A stretch of 18,497 nt of DNA from NCBI GenBank assembly GCA_029882235.1, contig JAOULB010000007.1, positions 1 through 18,497 on the forward strand, written 5' to 3'. Of this stretch, positions 14,301 through 18,497 are shown piece after piece. Made by a program: the position numbers and the translations under genes. This DNA comes from Gammaproteobacteria bacterium. GTDB lineage: Bacteria; Pseudomonadota; Gammaproteobacteria; UBA6429; Thiohalophilaceae. The notes under the pieces were generated by a model. That model had not been told where the DNA came from. It was given only the letters and a program-made list of their open reading frames with translations, and did no database searches. Position 1 is the first letter of the stretch, and each line of letters starts with the position of its first letter.

Positions 14301-14561
14301 TTACATTGCGCGGATACGTGCATTCAGGCGACTTTTATGCCGTGCAGCCTTATTCTGATGAATCAGGCCTTTGTTGGCAGTCTTGTCAATGACAGAGATA
14401 GCCTGTTTAAAGGCGCCCTGAGCACCATCTTTATCACCAGATTTAATCGCGGCCAGCACTTTTTTCAAAGAAGTGCGGAACATAGAACGATACGCAGCAT
14501 TATGCTGACGATTATTCTCGGCCTGACGTGCTCGTTTTTTTGCCTGTGCTGAATTAGCCAA
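14301..14561 (-). CDS. rpsT: 30S ribosomal protein S20, TTG start
   Basis: An 86-residue, lysine/arginine/alanine-rich helical protein that binds 16S rRNA early in small-subunit assembly. ANSAQAKKRARQAENNRQHN and the C-terminal KGLIHQNKAARHKSRLNARI are family signatures. The codon before GCT AAT TCA is TTG (14561-14559), with AGGAG 7 nt upstream (14573-14569). E. coli rpsT also starts with UUG, where the weak codon is tied to autoregulation, so the same control is plausible. A strong -35 and fair -10 lie upstream and a terminator lies downstream, so it is monocistronic. Confidence 0.98.
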   Translation of the reverse strand: MANSAQAKKRARQAENNRQHNAAYRSMFRTSLKKVLAAIKSGDKDGAQGAFKQAISVIDKTANKGLIHQNKAARHKSRLNARIRAM

Positions 14562-14600
14562 GTTCTGTCTCCTGACATCTACAAATTCGGAAAGGCGCGT

Positions 14601-14629
14601 AATATGGCCGTTTAGCCTCGGTTTGTCAA
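14601..14629 (-). promoter_or_regulatory. Sigma-70 type promoter of rpsT
   Basis: On the minus strand a perfect TTGACA (14629-14624) is followed after 17 nt by CATATT (14606-14601), four of six matches to the -10 consensus. Transcription would begin near 14594 and leave a leader of about 33 nt before the TTG start. Confidence 0.65.
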
Positions 14630-14762
14630 CATCATTGCGGATAAATTAGTCAGATCATCAAGTTTCAGGCTGAAAGTTATGTGATCCATGATTGATAGGA
14701 TAAGATGAGCCCGAATTTCATTAAATCCTGACATTTGGCCAGATAATAACGATAAGAATCAG

Positions 14763-16331
14763 ATGGGGCTGCTTAAATCCACCGCAATTGTGAGTACCAT
14801 GACCATGATGTCCCGTGTTTTGGGACTGATCCGTGACATGGTCTTCACCCAGATCTTTGGCGCCGGGGCAGGCACGGATGCCTTTCTGGTTGCCTTCAAG
14901 ATCCCGAATTTTTTGCGCCGCCTGTTTGCTGAAGGGGCCTTCTCACCTGCCTTTATTCCTGTTGTCTCTGAGTATAAGCAGCAGCGCTCACACAGAGAAT
15001 TGCTGGAGCTGACAAACCGTACCGCGGGTACATTGGGCGTCATTCTGCTGTTTGTAACCATTGTCGCCGTTGTTGCTGCGCCAGTGGTGGTGAGTATTTT
15101 TGCGACGGGCTTCCTGCTCAAATTCCCGGAGAAGTTTGACCTCACCGTGCAAATGTTGCGCGTGACCTTTCCTTACATACTATTTATATCCTTGACTGCG
15201 TTGGCCGGCAGTGTGCTGAATGTTTATGGTCGTTTTGGGGTACCGGCGTTTACCCCAGTCTTCCTGAATATTCTATTGATCTTGGCAGCGGTGTATCTTG
15301 CGCCTTATATGGCCGAGCCAATTACCGCGCTGGCCTGGGGTGTGTTTGCTGCCGGAATCGTACAGTTACTCTTTCAGCTCCCTTTCCTGGCCAAGATTGG
15401 CTTATTGGGCCGACCTAGATGGGGCTGGCGGCATGAGGGGGTTAGGCGCATCGTCAAGCTGATGATCCCGGGCATTTTTGGTTCGGCCGTGATGCAAATC
15501 AATTTATTGCTCGATACCATTATTGCTTCGTTTCTGATCACAGGCAGTGTTACCTGGTTGTACCTGTCGGATCGTATGATGGAGCTGCCACTGGGTGTGC
15601 TGGGGATTGCCCTTGCCACCGTGATCCTGCCCGCCTTATCGAAAAAGCATTCGGATGATAATCCAGCTGGTTTTTCTCATACGCTGGACTGGGCTTTGCG
15701 CTGGGTGGTGCTTTTTGGGACGCCTGCCGCAGTGGCCCTGGCCGTGTTGTCCGGTCCTATTATAAGCACCTTGTTTCAGCATGGTGAGTTTGGCCCTAAT
15801 GATGTCTATATGGCGCAGCTGAGCCTGATCGCCTATTCACTGGGAATACTTGGGTTTATTGCGGTAAAAGTACTCGCCCCGGGTTATTTTGCCCGTCAGG
15901 ATACCCGCAGCCCTGTACGCATTGGCATCATCGCTATGGTGGTGAATATGGTGTGCAACTTTGCCTTTGTTGTGCCTATGGTGATGCTAGGGTTTGACGG
16001 GCCTCATGCCGGTCTGGCGCTCGCGACGACAGTTTCGTCATTTGTGAATGCGGGTCTATTGCTGCGTGGTTTGTGGAAGAGCGGTATCTATCGTCCCTAT
16101 AAAGGTTGGCGCAAATTGTTTATCCAGGCCATTTTGGCAAATGGCGTGATGTTCGTAATGCTATGGATGACGACGGGGCAGCTGGAGACCTGGCTGGTTT
16201 CAAGCAGCATCACACGAATTGGCTGGTTGAGTGGGGTTGTTATGCTGGGTGCTGGGGTTTATTTTCTGATGCTCTGGCTCCTGGGTATACGTCTGCATCA
16301 ACTGAGTCGTCCTGCAGATACAATTCGTTAA
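14763..16331 (+). CDS. murJ: Lipid II flippase MurJ
   Basis: A 522-residue multi-spanning inner-membrane protein of the MOP superfamily that flips lipid II to the periplasmic face for peptidoglycan synthesis. Family landmarks are in the expected positions: SRVLGLIRD gives Arg18 and Arg24, FLRRLFAEGAFSPAF gives Arg52-Arg53, and SDRMMELPLGVLG contains the central arginine. Hydrophobic helices fill the rest; length is close to E. coli MurJ (511). ATG 14763 aligns with the E. coli start (MNLLKS versus MGLLKS). Only a weak ribosome site is visible. It is divergent from rpsT and followed by ribF after 54 nt. Confidence 0.97.
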   Translation: MGLLKSTAIVSTMTMMSRVLGLIRDMVFTQIFGAGAGTDAFLVAFKIPNFLRRLFAEGAFSPAFIPVVSEYKQQRSHRELLELTNRTAGTLGVILLFVTIVAVVAAPVVVSIFATGFLLKFPEKFDLTVQMLRVTFPYILFISLTALAGSVLNVYGRFGVPAFTPVFLNILLILAAVYLAPYMAEPITALAWGVFAAGIVQLLFQLPFLAKIGLLGRPRWGWRHEGVRRIVKLMIPGIFGSAVMQINLLLDTIIASFLITGSVTWLYLSDRMMELPLGVLGIALATVILPALSKKHSDDNPAGFSHTLDWALRWVVLFGTPAAVALAVLSGPIISTLFQHGEFGPNDVYMAQLSLIAYSLGILGFIAVKVLAPGYFARQDTRSPVRIGIIAMVVNMVCNFAFVVPMVMLGFDGPHAGLALATTVSSFVNAGLLLRGLWKSGIYRPYKGWRKLFIQAILANGVMFVMLWMTTGQLETWLVSSSITRIGWLSGVVMLGAGVYFLMLWLLGIRLHQLSRPADTIR

Positions 16332-16385
16332 GCACGCCAAGAATCTTGATATACTCCCCGTTTTTGACTGGATTGATCCTGAGCG

Positions 16386-17321
16386 ATGGAACTCATTCGC
16401 GGCCTGCATAATTTACGCCCCCGCCACCATGGTTGTGTTGCCACCATCGGAAATTTTGATGGTGTGCATCTCGGCCATCAGGCGGTGATCGGCCAGTTGG
16501 CGGAAGAAGCCGCAAGGCTCGGTTTACCGGCAGTGGTGATTACCTTCGAACCACAGCCGATGGAATATTTTTTAAAGGATAAGGTGCCGGCACGTCTCAC
16601 CCGGTTCAGAGAGAAAATTATCGCCTTACGACGTTTTGCCGTTGATCGGGTTCTGGCACTGGCGTTTAATCAGAGCTTTGCCTCACTCACGGCAGAAGTG
16701 TTTATTGAAAAGATTCTGGTCGAGGGGTTGGGGATTCGGTATCTGGTTGTGGGTGATGATTTTCGCTTTGGGAAAAACCGTCTTGGAGACTTTCGCTTAT
16801 TACAGACAGCGGGTCTGCAACATGGCTTTCAGGTCGTGAATATGCATACCTTCGCCATTGATAATGAGCGTGTTAGCAGTACCCGTGTTCGTCAGGCGCT
16901 CGATTCGGGAGATTTACACACTGCTGAATGCCTGTTGGGCCGTGATTACCGCATGAGCGGTCGGGTTGTGCATGGCGAAAAGCTGGGCAGGCAGTTAGGC
17001 TACCCGACAGCAAACATATATTTGCACCGACGTGCCTCGCCCTTGCAGGGGATTTTTGTGGTCGAGGTATATGGACTTGAGGGGGAACCCTTACAGGGTG
17101 TGGCCAGTCTCGGTACCCGTCCCACTGTCGATGGAAAAAAGGTATTATTAGAAGTCTACCTGTTTGATTTTGACCGGGAAATATACGGGGAACATCTGCA
17201 GGTGAGTTTCCTGCACAAGCTGCGGGACGAAGAAAAGTTTGATTCTCTGGAAGAACTAAAGGCAAAGATTGCCGACGATGTGCAACGGGCACAGGATTAT
17301 TTTAAGACAGCAACAAAGTAG
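16386..17321 (+). CDS. ribF: Bifunctional riboflavin kinase / FAD synthetase
   Basis: A 311-residue enzyme that makes FMN and then FAD. The N-terminal nucleotidyltransferase part (about 1-185) has GNFDGVHLGH (22-31), FEPQPMEYF, GDDFRFGKNR and RVSSTRVRQAL. The C-terminal flavokinase part shows GRVVHGEKLGRQLGYPTAN (ending near residue 210) and GVASLGTRPTVDG. Length and order match E. coli RibF (313). ATG 16386 aligns with E. coli MKLIRGIHNL. The ribF-ileS order is the standard one; lspA would be expected after ileS, beyond the window. Confidence 0.97.
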   Translation: MELIRGLHNLRPRHHGCVATIGNFDGVHLGHQAVIGQLAEEAARLGLPAVVITFEPQPMEYFLKDKVPARLTRFREKIIALRRFAVDRVLALAFNQSFASLTAEVFIEKILVEGLGIRYLVVGDDFRFGKNRLGDFRLLQTAGLQHGFQVVNMHTFAIDNERVSSTRVRQALDSGDLHTAECLLGRDYRMSGRVVHGEKLGRQLGYPTANIYLHRRASPLQGIFVVEVYGLEGEPLQGVASLGTRPTVDGKKVLLEVYLFDFDREIYGEHLQVSFLHKLRDEEKFDSLEELKAKIADDVQRAQDYFKTATK

Positions 17322-17336
17322 TGAACTGGAAGTAGA

Positions 17337-18497
17337 GTGGCAGATTATAAAGACACATTGAATTTACCGAAGACAAATTTCCCGATGAAGGCGAATCTGT
17401 CTCAACGCGAGCCCAATTTTCTCAAACAATGGGAAAAAATGGATCTATACGGCAAGCTGCGCGAAGCGGGCAAAGGTCGGCCACAGTTTATTTTGCACGA
17501 TGGCCCGCCCTATGCAAATGGTGATATTCACCTCGGTCATGCCGTTAATAAGGTTCTAAAAGATATTATTGTTAAATCCAAAACCCTGAGTGGTTTTGAT
17601 GCGCCCTATATTCCCGGTTGGGATTGTCATGGTCTGCCGATTGAATTGCAGGTCGAAAAGAAAAAGGGCAAGGCCGGCGTTAAAATTTCTCCAGCAGATT
17701 TTCGTAAGGCCTGTCGCGAATATGCACAAAGACAGGTTGATGGACAGCGCAAGGACTTTAAACGTCTTGGTGTGTTTGGTGATTGGGAAAATCCCTATCT
17801 GACCATGAATTTTAAATTCGAGGCCGACATCATTCGTAGCCTTGGTCAAATCATTGAAAAAGGCCATTTGCATAAAGGTTCCAAGCCTGTGCACTGGTGT
17901 ATCGACTGTGGATCGGCTCTGGCCGAAGCTGAAGTTGAATATGAAAATAAAACCTCACCTGCCATTGATGTACGTTTCGAAGTGCTGGATGAGTCGGCAT
18001 TCTTAGCCCAGTGTCATCACGTCGATGATAAAGGCAAGGGGCCACTATCAGTTGTGATCTGGACAACCACGCCCTGGACTCTGCCCGCCAATCAGGCGGT
18101 GGCATTAAATCCAGAGCTGGATTATGCCGTGGTACAAACACAGGGCATTGCCGAGCATGTGCCTGAACGTCTGGTGATTGCCGAAGCCATGTTGAAAGAT
18201 GTGATGGCGCGCTACGAACACGATGATTATAAAGTCATCGCCTATTGTAAAGGCGAGGTACTGGAAGGCTTAAAACTACAACATCCATTCTACCCGCGTG
18301 AAGTGCCCATTATTCTCGGCGACCATGTCACAACAGAGGCCGGTACTGGTGCAGTCCATACCGCACCTGGCCATGGTACAGATGACTATGTCGTGGGGAC
18401 ACGTTATAACTTAAAAGTTGATAATCCCGTTGATGCCAGTGGCGTATTTGTCAAAGGTACACCTTTGCTTGAAGGACAGCATGTCTTTAAAGCCAAT
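17337..18497 (+). CDS. ileS: Isoleucyl-tRNA synthetase, 3'-truncated by window edge
   Basis: The first 387 codons of a class I synthetase of about 940 residues; the frame is open to the last base. The translation begins VADYKDTLNLPKT, matching E. coli MSDYKSTLNLPET, so the GTG at 17337 is the start codon; GGAAG at 17328-17332 is the ribosome site, at short spacing. ILHDGPPYANGDIHLGH includes the ATP-binding HLGH (65-68), and PGWDCHGLPIE follows. The CP1 editing domain is entered: VIWTTTPWTLPANQAV contains the threonine-rich editing site, and GAVHTAPGHGTDDY is also present. The KMSKS loop and zinc-binding tail lie outside. It follows ribF after 15 nt. Confidence 0.97.
   Translation, partial: MADYKDTLNLPKTNFPMKANLSQREPNFLKQWEKMDLYGKLREAGKGRPQFILHDGPPYANGDIHLGHAVNKVLKDIIVKSKTLSGFDAPYIPGWDCHGLPIELQVEKKKGKAGVKISPADFRKACREYAQRQVDGQRKDFKRLGVFGDWENPYLTMNFKFEADIIRSLGQIIEKGHLHKGSKPVHWCIDCGSALAEAEVEYENKTSPAIDVRFEVLDESAFLAQCHHVDDKGKGPLSVVIWTTTPWTLPANQAVALNPELDYAVVQTQGIAEHVPERLVIAEAMLKDVMARYEHDDYKVIAYCKGEVLEGLKLQHPFYPREVPIILGDHVTTEAGTGAVHTAPGHGTDDYVVGTRYNLKVDNPVDASGVFVKGTPLLEGQHVFKAN

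Noticed and set aside
16873..17292. A 139-codon open frame on the minus strand opposite ribF
   Set aside because: The Pro/Arg-rich translation is a shadow of the flavokinase domain. The plus-strand frame is unambiguously ribF.

Overview
The window looks like a chromosomal segment of a free-living gammaproteobacterium. The block ispB < > rplU-rpmA-obgE-proB ... rpsT < > murJ-ribF-ileS follows the gene order known from Pseudomonas and relatives, and the proteins align easily from memory with their E. coli counterparts (SSB with a DDDIPF tail, IspB, MurJ, RibF, IleS, and even the UUG start of rpsT). The sequence does not let me name the genus.

Layout, left to right. (1) 1-807: the 3' part of ssb, its terminator, and a small acidic PA3496-like protein. 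(2) 808-1332, minus strand: an unrecognised protein with a barrel-like N-terminal half and a C-terminal zinc ribbon. An AT-rich intergenic region with a direct repeat follows. (3) 1667-9288, plus strand: seven genes, visibly AT-richer than the flanks and mostly overlapping. They encode a stand-alone response regulator, a TPR/YaiO-like outer-membrane barrel, a membrane-anchored HEAT-repeat protein, a membrane GT2 polysaccharide synthase, a PAS histidine kinase, a REC-HisKA protein with a ruined ATPase domain, and a methyl-accepting chemotaxis-like protein. (4) 9346-10398, minus strand: tRNA-Pro(CGG) and ispB. (5) 10525-13457, plus strand: promoter, rplU, rpmA, terminator, obgE, proB. (6) 13455-14629, minus strand: a secreted rhodanese and rpsT, each with its own terminator. 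(7) 14763-18497, plus strand: murJ, ribF and the first 387 codons of ileS.

The most interesting part is region 3. The barrel plus GT2 pair resembles synthase-dependent exopolysaccharide export (PgaA/PgaC and YaiO/YaiP are the known analogues). The usual accessory parts (PgaB/PgaD, a PilZ domain, a deacetylase, a GGDEF enzyme) are absent from the window. In their place are a membrane HEAT-repeat protein and a four-protein signalling set. I infer a polysaccharide secretion machine controlled by a local phosphorelay, possibly working on the proteins themselves because no DNA-binding output domain is encoded. The island-like block lies against the 3' end of a tRNA gene, but I found no integrase and no second attachment copy.
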